Shown here piece after piece: positions 17,277 to 27,780 of a stretch of DNA of 64,000 nucleotides (positions are counted from its first letter, which is position 1; every line of letters starts with the position of its first letter). Source of the stretch: Desulfosarcina sp. BuS5 (GTDB lineage: Bacteria; Desulfobacterota; Desulfobacteria; Desulfobacterales; BuS5); assembly GCF_028752835.1 (NCBI RefSeq), contig NZ_CP087952.1, positions 2,585,041 through 2,649,040 on the forward strand. The letters run 5' to 3'. The position numbers were made by a program, and so were the translations under genes. Below the pieces are notes generated by a model. It searched no databases, was not told the origin of the DNA, and saw only the letters and a list, made by a program, of their open reading frames with translations.

Positions 17277-19802
17277 TTAAATCTGGGACAGCAGCTCGGA
17301 TGGCATTTCCACTTTTTTTCTTGTCAGCCACATACCCTGATATGGTTGAACCGGCAAATATAATTTTCCATCCGGAGCAGTCTGCACAATTCGGCCCTCA
17401 ATATTATCAAACAAAGACCGGGACCCATGCAGACCGCACGCGCCAAGGTCAATCGTTATAGTTTCCATGCTTTGTTTAACATTTACTATAACCAGGGTAT
17501 GATGCTCATTATAAGAGTTGTGGATAAGAGCCACAGATTTGGCAGAAGAGGTACCTGAAGCAATACCTGCTTCAGCTTCATTGCCTCTAAAATGAAGGGC
17601 CGGGTCCATATCGGCCAGGGCAATAATATTATTTATTCCCCTGGCTATCTTGTGCTGAAGGGAGGCAGGATCTGATAAACGCTTTTCCAGCTCTTTCAAA
17701 TCTGACTTCGTTCTTTTAATATCTCTTAACTCGCCATTTTCTTTAAGTCTCTTATAATCATTCGGGAGACCCAGCAGATCATTAAAATAGATGGACTTGA
17801 CATTCCGTCCCATTAAAGCAAAAGCTAGGGTGTAGAAGGCCAGGTAACGTTTTGCTTCCATATCCTTATCATCCAGTCTGATCATGGAATCGATCGTGGA
17901 GATACATAGCTCATAAGGCTCCCGGCCGTTAATGACTTTGTTAATAAAATATCTAAGGGAGTCGTTTTTGGCAAACTGACCTGCGCCGATACCTAATGCC
18001 CGGGCTATATCCGATTCATCATGAATGCTTTTCCTGAGATATAGAATAGTATCAGAAGGATTGACACACTTAAACAAGGCTGTTTTTGCCGAATTACAAT
18101 CAATTCCGGTTTCTCTGCAAAGTTCCTGAAACTCCATGCCGGCATACTGACGCCGCGGCACGGCTCTATACTTGATTTTACCTCCATTTATTTCAACAGT
18201 GTCAGCCAGGTTCTGCCTTTCCGTAAGAGATAAGAGATCGAGGCTGCCGCGTACGGATTTGCCGTCATGACTTTCCGCCAGGCTGAATCTTATGCTTGTT
18301 TTAGGGATATCATATTTGGCTATCACCTTAAAAATTCTTGGAAGTACTCCTGCGTTACCGGTGTTGAACACAACCGGCAGCATACTTGCCAGGTGAAAAT
18401 CATACATCATGGGCGGCGGACCTTTGTCCGCCATTTGATTTAATATATTGCCGAGCTGGTCGTTTACTTCCAGATTGGGCACAATTCCGGGAGCAACACA
18501 ATCCATGGAAAGATAAAGAATTTTCATGACAGATTTAACTTCAGGCAATCCGAAACAGGAGGTTTTCCATTTTTTAAAGGCAAAATTGGCGGCATCCAGG
18601 CGAAGCATATTCAGATCCATACTAAGATACCAGAAAAAATCATCCGCAAGCATTTTCAGCCCCTGATATGTCGAGGTATTCAAATCAACCTGCACATGAC
18701 TGAAAGTCGTAAGCGCTCGAATCTCTTCACCGAAAACAAGCGGATCATACTGCTGATAAATTTCAGCATATTTCATTGCCGAATCCGGTCTGTATCCAAC
18801 AGACTCTAAAATGTCCGCCATATTTTTAATCTTGTTATTAAAAATATATGGTTTATGCTTGGTTTCCTGGGTTGCCGAAAGCGTAAAAATTGTATCAGGA
18901 TTAACAAAAACTTCCTTTTCGAGGTAATCCCTGAAGCCTATAATATGACGATAATCTTCGGGTAGCAGCATCTGGTCGTTTTTGATTTTATTAAAAATCG
19001 ACAGCAGGCCGACCACCGCTCCAGGGAGACTGCCCTTTGTAAGATGAGCAAAATGACTAAAATGATTGTTTATTTCTGTAATTTTTTCCTTGTGGTTTAA
19101 TTTGGCAAATTTGTCATCCTTTGGTTTCCTTCTGAAAATTGTAAAGAGAGGAAATGGCCGGGGACGAAAAATTTGATCAAAATCGCCATTTTTCAAGCGC
19201 TCCTGATATTTCTCTTCTGTGAAGATATAAAAAGATTGGCCTGCATCATCATCACCGTCAAGAAAGGCTTGGAATAAGGGATTGGTGATATCGACATGGT
19301 TAAGGATAAAATCAGACATGGAAAAATATTTTCCCATCATTTCAGCATATTGCTGATTTGTTCCAAATGATTCATGGATTTCATTACGAACTACCTGGGA
19401 AAAAAAACCATCATTAAACCGATTTTCAACTATTTGACAAGCCGGGAGTACGTGCAACCCTCGTATGGCCGGAAAATATTTACTTAAAAAACCATCAAGG
19501 GTAATCAGTGAGTTCTCATCCCCCTTGCTGACACTATCCGCATAAGATATCAATACGGTTCTTTGCTGAATTCGTGATAATGGGTCAGAGGGTCTGTATT
19601 GCTGGTTCTTATCCTTTATGCTTTGCGCTTTGTTGTTCCATGCCAGGCGCATTTTTTGAGTCCAGTAATCCGAAATTCTTGCAGCCAGATCGGCATATTG
19701 ATCAGCAGGAAACAGGTCGGCAAAGATTTTTTTTATGGCCGATATCTTGTCCGGCGACAGGGGTTTCCAAGTTTCACTTTTCCCCGGTGTTATAACGCTC
19801 AT
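17277..19802 (-). CDS. Long GH13_18-type glycoside phosphorylase (sucrose/glucosylglycerate phosphorylase-like)
   Basis: 841 residues from the ATG at 19802 (AAGGA 7 bp upstream), well over the 490-600 of ordinary sucrose-phosphorylase relatives. GH13 catalytic residues: nucleophile Asp402 in LRLDAANFAFKKW, likely acid/base Glu445 in VPNLEVND, and Asp513 in ESHDGKSVRG. The substrate-pocket stretch IRGLHVLPACQIVENRFNDG fits GH13_18. The C-terminal half has a normal beta domain (HTLVIVNVK). The extra length comes from an N-terminal region and an insert of ~100 residues before the NPDTIFTLSATQE block. Phosphorolysis of a glucoside, perhaps glucosylglycerate from osmolyte metabolism, is likely; the acceptor is not readable. 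The 19803-19994 stretch upstream holds only a GTTCCCAGGCTCTGCC-type repeat. Confidence 0.75.
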   Translation of the reverse strand: MSVITPGKSETWKPLSPDKISAIKKIFADLFPADQYADLAARISDYWTQKMRLAWNNKAQSIKDKNQQYRPSDPLSRIQQRTVLISYADSVSKGDENSLITLDGFLSKYFPAIRGLHVLPACQIVENRFNDGFFSQVVRNEIHESFGTNQQYAEMMGKYFSMSDFILNHVDITNPLFQAFLDGDDDAGQSFYIFTEEKYQERLKNGDFDQIFRPRPFPLFTIFRRKPKDDKFAKLNHKEKITEINNHFSHFAHLTKGSLPGAVVGLLSIFNKIKNDQMLLPEDYRHIIGFRDYLEKEVFVNPDTIFTLSATQETKHKPYIFNNKIKNMADILESVGYRPDSAMKYAEIYQQYDPLVFGEEIRALTTFSHVQVDLNTSTYQGLKMLADDFFWYLSMDLNMLRLDAANFAFKKWKTSCFGLPEVKSVMKILYLSMDCVAPGIVPNLEVNDQLGNILNQMADKGPPPMMYDFHLASMLPVVFNTGNAGVLPRIFKVIAKYDIPKTSIRFSLAESHDGKSVRGSLDLLSLTERQNLADTVEINGGKIKYRAVPRRQYAGMEFQELCRETGIDCNSAKTALFKCVNPSDTILYLRKSIHDESDIARALGIGAGQFAKNDSLRYFINKVINGREPYELCISTIDSMIRLDDKDMEAKRYLAFYTLAFALMGRNVKSIYFNDLLGLPNDYKRLKENGELRDIKRTKSDLKELEKRLSDPASLQHKIARGINNIIALADMDPALHFRGNEAEAGIASGTSSAKSVALIHNSYNEHHTLVIVNVKQSMETITIDLGACGLHGSRSLFDNIEGRIVQTAPDGKLYLPVQPYQGMWLTRKKVEMPSELLSQI

Positions 19803-19994
19803 TATGCTTCCTTGTTCCGATATCCGACGGTCTATAGCAGGATTTGGGACATCCTTTCTCCTCGTTCCCAGGCTCTGCCTATGAATGCATACCACAAGGC
19901 TCTGCCTTTTTTAAATCAGCGGTTTTACTGCCCCCCATCCTTTAGCGCCCATATTTATTCTTAAAATTTTGTCCATGAATTCCCTCCTTTTAAA

Positions 19995-22007
19995 TCAGGT
20001 TTCAGAAAATTTAATAAGAATATCTCCTGTTTCAACCGGCTGACCTGCAGATACCAGAATCTCGGAAACCTTGGCATCACATTGCGAAGCAACGCCGCTT
20101 TCCATTTTCATCGACTCAATTATCACAAGCTGCTGGCCGCGATGAACCATTTCGCCAGGTTCAACTTTAACTTCAACGATCATTCCCGGCATGGAGCTTA
20201 CCAGGATATTTTGAGCCACCCGCTTGATGGACTCGGGCATAAAACTGGCAAGCTCCCACTCCCTTGGGCTGTAAATCTCATAAGTGCGGCAAATTCCGCA
20301 GTATGCCGCTTTGACAAAATTTCCCCGGTTCTGCATTCTGAGCATGTGGTCTTTGCCGTTGATTTTCAAGCTGAGTCTGCGTCTGTAAAATTCGAACTTT
20401 GGAGTAACAACCTTATATTCCACACCATCTACAGTTATCTCCCATTTTTTGCTCTCCTGGTCTCCCCGCACTATAAGGTCAAAAACATCATCTCCCCCCT
20501 TAACTATATAATGATAGCTGTCTTTCAAGGTTGCAGTTACGCCTACATGGGCTGCCATAGGTTTAAGAGAGAGCCTGATAAGATCTTTTTTGTTGTGATA
20601 AACAAGCGCCGCCGCAATCGCTGCATGATGAAGATGCTCTATATTGACGACGGGCTTCAACTTTGGGGCGTCCATATATTTTTTAATGAAATCGGTTGAG
20701 ATGTCTCCTTCAATAAATATGTGATGATTAATAACGGCATTGACAAAATTTAGATTTGTTGCAAAACCTTCTATATGATAACCATTCAGTGCGTTTGTAA
20801 GGATTGCCAAGGCATCTTCCCTGGTTTCGGCATGGCAAATAATCTTTGCCAAAAGAGAGTCGTAATATACCCCGATCATGCTGCCGGCCTGAATACCGCT
20901 GTCAACACGAACCTTTTTACCGCGCGGCTCAAAATATCTGGTGACTATTCCGGTTGAAGGCATAAAACCCATCGAAGGGTCTTCTGCACAGATCCTTGCC
21001 TCTATGGCCCATCCTGAAAACCTACAATCCTTCTGCTGCATTCCTAGTGGCTCACCGGATGCGATTTTAAGCTGAAGTTCCACAAGATCGAGACCCGTGA
21101 CCATCTCGGTGACAGGATGTTCCACCTGCAGCCGAGTATTCATCTCGAGGAAATAAAAATTTTTATTAGAATCAAGGATAAACTCAACAGTTCCCACGTT
21201 TGTATAGCCTGCCTCGCGCGCAAAGCCGCAAGCCAGTTTTCCCATTTTTTCTCTAAGCAATTCATCAACTGCAACAGATGGAGTTTCTTCAATTATTTTT
21301 TGATAGCGCCTCTGAATGGAACATTCCCTTTCGACCAGGTAAACCACGTTTCCATGATTATCAGCGATGATTTGGATTTCTACATGACGCGGCGCAGCAA
21401 TATAACGTTCTACGAATATCTGGTCATCTCCAAAAGATTTTATAGTTTCTTTTTTACAGGCCGAGAGGGCATCTTCAATACCGTCTTTATCGTAGACAAT
21501 CCGCATGCCTTTCCCACCCCCCCCTGCCGCCGGTTTAAGAAGAACCGGATACCCGATGCTGTCTGCCTGGACAATTGCTTCATCAATATCCGCAACAGGA
21601 CGATTGTGTCCTGGAACTGTCGGCACTCCAGCCTTGATCGCCATATTTTTTGACACTATTTTATCCCCCATCGCCGCGATGGCGGCAGGTGAAGGGCCAA
21701 CGAAAACGAGTCCCGCATCAGAAGTCAGCTTACAAAATTCAGCATTTTCAGAAAGAAAACCGTACCCCGGATGAATTGCCTGGCAATTGGAATTCAAAGC
21801 CGCATCGATTATTTTCTGTTTATTAAGATACGACTCGATAGGACGGGCACCACCGAGAAAAGCAGCCTCATCCGCCATCTTGACATACAGACTACGGGCA
21901 TCTTCTTCAGAATAAACCGCCACCGTGCCGATTCCAAGTTTTTTGCAGGTTCTGATGATACGGACGGCAATTTCACCGCGGTTTGCAATTAAAATTTTAT
22001 CAAACAT
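19995..22007 (-). CDS. pccA: Acyl-CoA carboxylase biotin carboxylase subunit with biotin carrier domain
   Basis: 670 residues. Biotin carboxylase region 1-450 (ILIANRGEIAVRIIRTCKK, HPGYGFLSENAEF, ATP-grasp loop GGGGKGMRIV, ECSIQRRYQKIIEE, EMNTRLQVEHPVTE), a central domain of propionyl-CoA carboxylase alpha type, and a C-terminal biotinyl domain with ESMKME, the Lys being the biotin site. The gene starts 8 bp after the carboxyltransferase stop, and its GAGG ribosome site overlaps that stop. Acts with the upstream gene in the ATP-dependent carboxylation of propionyl-CoA or acetyl-CoA; substrate choice is set by the carboxyltransferase and cannot be fixed here. The symbol is therefore provisional. 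Confidence 0.88.
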   Translation of the reverse strand: MFDKILIANRGEIAVRIIRTCKKLGIGTVAVYSEEDARSLYVKMADEAAFLGGARPIESYLNKQKIIDAALNSNCQAIHPGYGFLSENAEFCKLTSDAGLVFVGPSPAAIAAMGDKIVSKNMAIKAGVPTVPGHNRPVADIDEAIVQADSIGYPVLLKPAAGGGGKGMRIVYDKDGIEDALSACKKETIKSFGDDQIFVERYIAAPRHVEIQIIADNHGNVVYLVERECSIQRRYQKIIEETPSVAVDELLREKMGKLACGFAREAGYTNVGTVEFILDSNKNFYFLEMNTRLQVEHPVTEMVTGLDLVELQLKIASGEPLGMQQKDCRFSGWAIEARICAEDPSMGFMPSTGIVTRYFEPRGKKVRVDSGIQAGSMIGVYYDSLLAKIICHAETREDALAILTNALNGYHIEGFATNLNFVNAVINHHIFIEGDISTDFIKKYMDAPKLKPVVNIEHLHHAAIAAALVYHNKKDLIRLSLKPMAAHVGVTATLKDSYHYIVKGGDDVFDLIVRGDQESKKWEITVDGVEYKVVTPKFEFYRRRLSLKINGKDHMLRMQNRGNFVKAAYCGICRTYEIYSPREWELASFMPESIKRVAQNILVSSMPGMIVEVKVEPGEMVHRGQQLVIIESMKMESGVASQCDAKVSEILVSAGQPVETGDILIKFSET

Positions 22008-22015
22008 AAACTACC

Positions 22016-23569
22016 TCATAATGGAATATTACCGTGTTTGCGTTCTGCTCTATAAACCTTTTTATTTTCCAGGAACTGCAGGGAACGAATCAACCTGTGA
22101 CGGGTATCTCTTGGAAAAATAACGTCATCAATATAGCCTCTTTGGGCCGCAAGAAAAGGATTAACAAAGGCTTTCCTGTATTCTTCTATTTTTTCCGCCA
22201 AAAACTCTTCAGGATTTACCGCTTTTTTTATTTCCTTCCGATAAATTACCTCTACTGCCCCTTTTGGTCCCAGCACGGCTATCTCTGCTGAAGGCCAGGC
22301 ATAATTCATATCGCCTCGTATATGCTTGGAGTTCATAACAAGATACGCGCCTCCATAGGCTTTTCTGACAATAACCGTGATTCGCGGCACAATTGCCTCT
22401 ACATAGGCATATAGGAGTTTTGCGCCATGTCGTATGATACCGCCGTGTTCCTGCTCCGGCCCCGGCATAAATCCCGGCACATCAACCAGGCAAATCAGCG
22501 GAATGTTAAATGCATCACAGAATCTGACAAACCGGGCGGCCTTGTACGAAGCATTGCTGTCGAGCACGCCTGCCAGCACGGCGGGCTGATTAGCCACAAG
22601 TCCTACGGTCTGACCGCCAAGGCGTCCGAGACCACAAATAATATTCCGCGCGAAATTTGCCTGAATCTCCAGGAATTCCGCGCCATCCAGGATACTATAG
22701 ATCAAAACGTTCATATCATAAGTCTGGTTGGGGTTTGAAGGAACCAGGTAGTCCAGGACCGGATCGGTTCGGTCGGACGGATCACCGATATCAAAAATAG
22801 GGGCCTTCTGGAGATTGTTGGAAGGAAGATAATTGATCAGCCTTCTGACTTCCCGGAGACACAAGATATCATTCGGCAAGACAAAATGAGCTACTCCGCT
22901 TTTTTCCATATGAACATGCGCCCCGCCAAGCTCATCAGTGCTTATATCCTGGTGAATTACGGTCCTGACCACATTGGGACCGGTAACAAACATATATGAT
23001 GTGTCTTCCACCATAAAAGTGAAATCCGTTATGGCGGGACTGTATACGGCCCCACCCGCACAAGTACCCATTATGCATGATATCTGGGGAACAACACCGC
23101 TGGCCTCAACATTTCTGTGGAAGATTTCGCCGTATGCCGCAAGACCGTCAACGCCCTCCTGGATACGAGCGCCTCCGGAGTCGTTAAGACCGATTATCGG
23201 CGCTCCCACTCGAACCGCCTGATCCATTACCTTGCAGATTTTTTGCGAATGGGCCTCGCCAAGTGACCCGCCTACAACGGTAAAATCCTGGCTGAAAATT
23301 AAAACTTCCCGACCGTTAATTGTTCCGTGCCCCACAATCACACCGTCACCGGAATGGACTTTACTATTACCTAAAACACTGCCGCGGCCGATTTTAAGCA
23401 TATCAAACTCTTCAAATGAGGCTTCATCGACCAAAAGCTCAATTCTCTCCCTGGCAGAAAGCTTTCCGCGTTTGTGCTGATTTTCTATTTTATCTTTTCC
23501 GCCGCCTACTAAGGCTTCATTGCGCATTCTCTCTAAAACGGGAATGTTGTCATTTATACAATTTTCCAT
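22016..23569 (-). CDS. pccB: Acyl-CoA carboxylase carboxyltransferase subunit
   Basis: 517 residues, the usual PccB length. Start at ATG 23569 with GAGG 7 bp upstream. Family motifs: [14 protein letters not shown], the CoA-binding oxyanion loops ([27 protein letters not shown]), GCAR-like second half with [21 protein letters not shown] split over VDVPGFMPG, and [13 protein letters not shown]. It carries the carboxyl group from biotin to the acyl-CoA. Likely in propionate/methylmalonyl-CoA metabolism of a sulfate reducer, although the same subunit type serves methylmalonyl-CoA decarboxylases. Forms an operon with pccA. Confidence 0.9.
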   Translation of the reverse strand: MENCINDNIPVLERMRNEALVGGGKDKIENQHKRGKLSARERIELLVDEASFEEFDMLKIGRGSVLGNSKVHSGDGVIVGHGTINGREVLIFSQDFTVVGGSLGEAHSQKICKVMDQAVRVGAPIIGLNDSGGARIQEGVDGLAAYGEIFHRNVEASGVVPQISCIMGTCAGGAVYSPAITDFTFMVEDTSYMFVTGPNVVRTVIHQDISTDELGGAHVHMEKSGVAHFVLPNDILCLREVRRLINYLPSNNLQKAPIFDIGDPSDRTDPVLDYLVPSNPNQTYDMNVLIYSILDGAEFLEIQANFARNIICGLGRLGGQTVGLVANQPAVLAGVLDSNASYKAARFVRFCDAFNIPLICLVDVPGFMPGPEQEHGGIIRHGAKLLYAYVEAIVPRITVIVRKAYGGAYLVMNSKHIRGDMNYAWPSAEIAVLGPKGAVEVIYRKEIKKAVNPEEFLAEKIEEYRKAFVNPFLAAQRGYIDDVIFPRDTRHRLIRSLQFLENKKVYRAERKHGNIPL

Positions 23570-23599
23570 CAACTAAACCTCGCTCAATTTAGATTAACT

Positions 23600-23717
23600 A
23601 TATGGATTATCAGATAAATAATTTCATAAGGCCGGAGTTAGGAAGCAGGGATACAAAACATCAAGCTCCTAACCCGGCGACCGATAACGCAGTAAAATCA
23701 TTTATGTGAAACTTTAT
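23600..23717. repeat. Dispersed palindromic repeat R1, copy C (diverged)
   Basis: Starts TATGGATTATCAGATAAAT, holds GGCGACCGATAACGCAG in its core and ends in a weak inverted copy of the start. It stands upstream of pccB, in the 23570-24089 gene-free region together with a half copy of R2. Confidence 0.6.
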
Positions 23718-23834
23718 ATTGTAATTTATATTATATAAGTAAGGCAACATAACAATCATTGTTTCTGTAGCCAAATATTTGCCAGTGCCAGAAGCAAAAA
23801 AAGAATTTTAGCACATACGGCCTGGTAATGTAAA

Positions 23835-23900
23835 TAGTGCCTGAACAAATAATGCTAATTTTTCCAATTTATGAGTCAGACGAAAATTTTAATCCTTAAA
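23835..23900. repeat. MITE-like repeat R2, truncated copy (left half)
   Basis: TAGTGCCTGAACAAATAATG through GTCAGACGAAAATTTTAATC matches the left half of copy 1; the right half is not found before the DUF4143 gene. Confidence 0.6.
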
Positions 23901-24089
23901 ATACCAGCACTTTCAAGGTATAAATTGTCATATCATTACCTGATTTTAAAATTTGGCACAAGACCAGGGGGAGGAAGGCGGCCAACCCGTTTCATATTAT
24001 CTAAATAGTTCAGTTGACCTCCGGTATTTAAACGATTATATTTAGCCCTATCGAAAAAAACTCGCGTGTATTTTAAGATGAGGGTTAAA

Positions 24090-25226
24090 ATGTCTGATTA
24101 TATAAATCGGTATATTGAGGATGCTATTATTGATGACATTCAGTATAAAATGGTCTTTGTCGGCGGTCCACGGCAGGCCGGAAAAACCACACTGGCAAAA
24201 CATTTGTGCCAAACGGCAGGTTTTGATATCCAGACACGGTACCTTAACTGGGACGCGCCAAAAGATCGGGAAAACATAATAACCGAAAGTTTTCCTACAG
24301 GTCCCGGATTCATCGTGCTGGATGAAGTTCACAAGTACTCAAGGTGGAGGCAGGTGGTTAAGGGGCTTTTCGATAAACGCGGAGATGAACTCCAGATACT
24401 TGTTACCGGCAGTGCCCGGTTGGATTATTATCGCCGAGGAGGAGATTCCTTGCAGGGGAGATATCATTTTTTTCGCCTGTTGCCCCTGACATTGGCAGAA
24501 TTGGGTGTACATACCAGGGATGCAGTTATGGATCTTCTCGTTTACGGTGGATTCCCTGAGCCGTTTCTCCGGCAGTCAGAAAGACATACAAAGCGCTGGA
24601 GCAGGAAGTATCGCACAAGAGTTATCCGGGAAGATCTGGCTGATCTTGAAAATGTCAAAGACCTTGGTCTGATTGAGCACCTGGCCCTGCGCCTCCCTGA
24701 CCTTGTGGGCAGCCCGCTTTCGATCAATGCTCTGAGGGAAGATCTGCAGGTTGCACATCAGTCAGTCGCCCGATGGATAAGCATGCTTGAAAACCTGTAT
24801 ATGATTTTCAGGATATATCCGTTTGGAGCACCACGAATAAGAGCCGTAAAAAAAGAGGCAAAGCATTATCATCTAGACTGGACAGTGGTAAAAGATCCGG
24901 GTAAACGGTTTGAAAATCTTGTCGCCTGCCATCTTCTCAAATGGTGTTTATTTCAGCAGGATACAGAAGGCCGAGACATTGAGCTTCGCTATTTTCGGGA
25001 TATAGATAAAAGAGAAGTGGATTTTGTTATTACAGAAGACGAAAAGCCCGTTTATTTCATTGAATGCAAAAAATCGGATAAAAATATCAGCAAATCACTC
25101 TACTATCTTAAAGTTCGTTTCCCTCATGTCCCGGCAATACAGGTTTTGATTGAAAATGATATTGACCTTGTTACTAAAGATGATATCCGGATATGTTCAG
25201 TACATTATTTTCTTTCAGATTGGTAA
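24090..25226 (+). CDS. DUF4143-type AAA ATPase
   Basis: About 378 residues from the ATG at 24090 (GAGG 6 bp upstream). N-terminal AAA_14 ATPase: Walker A GGPRQAGKTTLAKH, Walker B GFIVLDEVHK, sensor LVTGSARLDYYRRGGDS. C-terminal DUF4143 domain with a restriction-endonuclease-like core (KREVDFVITED, then FIECKKSDK: the D-E-K pattern of PD-(D/E)XK nucleases). Such proteins are abundant in anaerobes and often patchily distributed; their role is unknown. It sits in a repeat-rich accessory zone, which fits horizontal acquisition. Confidence 0.88.
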   Translation: MSDYINRYIEDAIIDDIQYKMVFVGGPRQAGKTTLAKHLCQTAGFDIQTRYLNWDAPKDRENIITESFPTGPGFIVLDEVHKYSRWRQVVKGLFDKRGDELQILVTGSARLDYYRRGGDSLQGRYHFFRLLPLTLAELGVHTRDAVMDLLVYGGFPEPFLRQSERHTKRWSRKYRTRVIREDLADLENVKDLGLIEHLALRLPDLVGSPLSINALREDLQVAHQSVARWISMLENLYMIFRIYPFGAPRIRAVKKEAKHYHLDWTVVKDPGKRFENLVACHLLKWCLFQQDTEGRDIELRYFRDIDKREVDFVITEDEKPVYFIECKKSDKNISKSLYYLKVRFPHVPAIQVLIENDIDLVTKDDIRICSVHYFLSDW

Positions 25227-25228
25227 AA

Positions 25229-25348
25229 GGAAAGAGTAACCGTAGTTATCGGTTCGCGGTTGAAAAAACCAAAAAATTGGGTGTATTTGGGGTTGACGAC
25301 ACCAACTTTACACGTGCAATGACAGGTTGGGCTATCCCGATGAATTAA
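25229..25348 (+). pseudogene. Unassigned C-terminal gene fragment
   Basis: Just after the DUF4143 stop a ~38-codon open frame ends with a protein-like tail (FGVDDTNFTRAMTGWAIPMN) but has no start codon. I do not recognise the parent protein. It is probably the end of a gene lost when the neighbourhood was rearranged. Confidence 0.3.
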
Positions 25349-26126
25349 TAGTTTTATTGATGACTTACATAATAACATATGGGCGGGACGCCTGCCATTC
25401 TTTTAACCGTTCAGGAAGCCAGCCTCCCAGCTCTTTTGACAAGTAAAAATGTGGATGGAATAAAAAACCCATACGTTCAATCCCGTAATCGGCAAACATT
25501 ACTGATGTTGTCCGTACATCTTCAAGTGTATATTGCTTGTTCATATTTTTGAGTATCTCCTCGGAGCCGCTTTCAAAACCCAGGCTTATCTGCCTGCAAC
25601 CGGCCATGGCCATGAGTTCAACAATTTCCTCATCAATATTTTTCGGGTAAATAATACATCTCCAAAGCATATCAAGTTCTCTTTCAAGAATCTGGCGGCA
25701 TATCGATTTGGCATAGGCTGGGGGGAGATTAAATGTGTTGTCCACGAAAAAAAAATTTACATACCCTGCCTTCACCCAATTCTCAAGCCAGGCTGCGACA
25801 ATCCCTGGTGAGCGTTTCCGCAGGAGAGAGCCTTCAATGGTGGCGGTGGAACAATAACTGCATTTGAGAGGGCAGCCACGCCTGGTTTGTACAGGAATCC
25901 ATGGTTCGTGGTTCCGGGATGCCGAAACAGAAAGGATGCTGGTATCCGGAAGGGTTAACTCATCAAGATCTTCGGCAAATATTTTCAGCTGTGGTTCGTC
26001 GTGATCCCGAATATGCATCCGGGTATTCCGGAAAGATCGGAGTTGTTCTCCAATCGTGTCAGCAGAGCAGGAAAGGTAATTTCCCCTTCCCCCTCTATTC
26101 CAAAATCCGCATCAAGGTAAGCCAGG

Positions 26127-27434
26127 CAGTAGTGTCCGGTTAAGTTTTTGCATATAGCATTTGCTCTTTGATAATCAGATTATTAGACCATACGTTTTTT
26201 TCGTCAGTACGTAATTCGTTCTGGATGGTATTTCTAAGCTGACGAATCCTCTTTATTGATACAGGTTCATTAAACTGTTCATGGCAGTATATGGCCATAA
26301 GCAGGTAGGTTATTAACCCCGCAAGGATTTGAACCATCAGGCCATATCTACTGTGAGCAATCAAGTGGTACACTTTTAAATGTTTCTTCCACCATTTGAA
26401 AAAAGTTTCGATATCCCATCTAAGCTTATAAACGGTTGCAACCTGCTCGGCTGTAAGATCATAACGATCAGTTGCCACAAAATATTTGACACCGGCAATT
26501 TTATAACCAACCAGTCGAACCGGCTTTCTGGTCTGGTTTACCCCAGGAGTGCCAAGAAGAACCACAGCATCATAAAAAATATAGCTGTCGGGATCAACAG
26601 GCTGCTCTTTGATAATAGTTCTTGTTGTTTTCGCTTTGATGCGGCAAACAAAATGTTTTTTTTCATCCTGAAGAAGATCAAAATCCTTATGTGATTGATA
26701 CCCCCGATCCATGATTCCTGTTTGGCCTTTTGTAAGGATAGACCTGACAAAGGGGCGTTCAGCGCCATTTCCATTTGTCAGATGAATTTTTATAGGAATC
26801 TTGCGATTGACATCAAAGCCGAAATGGCCTTTTGCTTTTTTAGCGCCTTTTCTGTAATCAGCCCAGTACATGGACAGAACTGCATCAATTAAAGATCCAT
26901 CAATGGAAACGAGTTCACCGAGATCTGAATAATTTGATGGTAAAGCATTTTGTGCCTGGCTGCAAAGAGCTTGAAAAACATATTCAAGCTGTTCAAGCCC
27001 TCGAGAATTGATAATTTCGGAAAAACTGCTACGACTGATCCCTCCATCTGGAGCGACACATTCTTTGGCAAAATCGTCTTCTTTAAGGTGTTGAATAAGA
27101 TCACGAGCTGATTCATGTTCTTGTAGATGGAAAAATATCAGTGCGTGAAGCTGATCTTCAAAAGTCATTTTCAATGGCCTGTGACCTCGGGATTTAAGCT
27201 GTGGCGTGTCAGGAAAAATCTTTTGCAAAGGTTTGAGAAATCGAGCATGAGATTGGGGATTAAAATTCTTTTTTGGGATATTGAATATGTCCATTTTTGT
27301 CTTAACTCCTTGTTATAATTATATTTTATAACAAAACGATAAAAAATTTTTATTTGGTTTGTCAAGTAAAAAATGAACATTTTTCTAATTTTTTTATCCC
27401 ATATAACATGCAAAAACCTAACCGGACACTACTG
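26127..27434 (-). mobile_element. IS4-family insertion sequence, copy 2 (1308 bp)
   Basis: Same 16-bp ends as copy 1, flanked by the 9-bp duplication TAAGCCAGG (26118-26126, 27435-27443). One T fewer than copy 1 in the AT-rich leader ahead of the transposase. Inserted within the B12/radical SAM gene. Confidence 0.95.
26140..27294 (-). CDS. IS4-family transposase, copy 2
   Basis: 384 residues, protein-identical to the copy at 16010-17164: DUF4372 domain followed by the DDE core (IDGSLIDAV, IMDRGYQS, RWDIETFFK). The intact frame means either copy could mobilise the other. Confidence 0.95.
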   Translation of the reverse strand: MDIFNIPKKNFNPQSHARFLKPLQKIFPDTPQLKSRGHRPLKMTFEDQLHALIFFHLQEHESARDLIQHLKEDDFAKECVAPDGGISRSSFSEIINSRGLEQLEYVFQALCSQAQNALPSNYSDLGELVSIDGSLIDAVLSMYWADYRKGAKKAKGHFGFDVNRKIPIKIHLTNGNGAERPFVRSILTKGQTGIMDRGYQSHKDFDLLQDEKKHFVCRIKAKTTRTIIKEQPVDPDSYIFYDAVVLLGTPGVNQTRKPVRLVGYKIAGVKYFVATDRYDLTAEQVATVYKLRWDIETFFKWWKKHLKVYHLIAHSRYGLMVQILAGLITYLLMAIYCHEQFNEPVSIKRIRQLRNTIQNELRTDEKNVWSNNLIIKEQMLYAKT

Positions 27435-27780
27435 TAAGCCAGGACACTTTCCGGAAACATACTGTATCCGGCATCACCAAGGACGATCGGTGTGCTGGAT
27501 AAATCCCGGCAGATCGTCACAATTTCTTTCACCTTTTCGAGCAGAAACATAGGATTTGCAGGATTCTGGTCGTCAATGTTCCTCACCGCAACACCGATAC
27601 ATTCCGGACTAAACTCCGCAATACCACTTTTCAGTGTGACACTGATATCGGCTTCAAACATCAGATCCAGCATGGTGATATCGTGCCCGGCGTTTTTTGC
27701 GGCCTCGGCTACACATGCCAGCCCCAAAGGCATGGCCGGCATGTTGAATTGTTCCGTATTGGCCGAAACAAGAAAGACCT

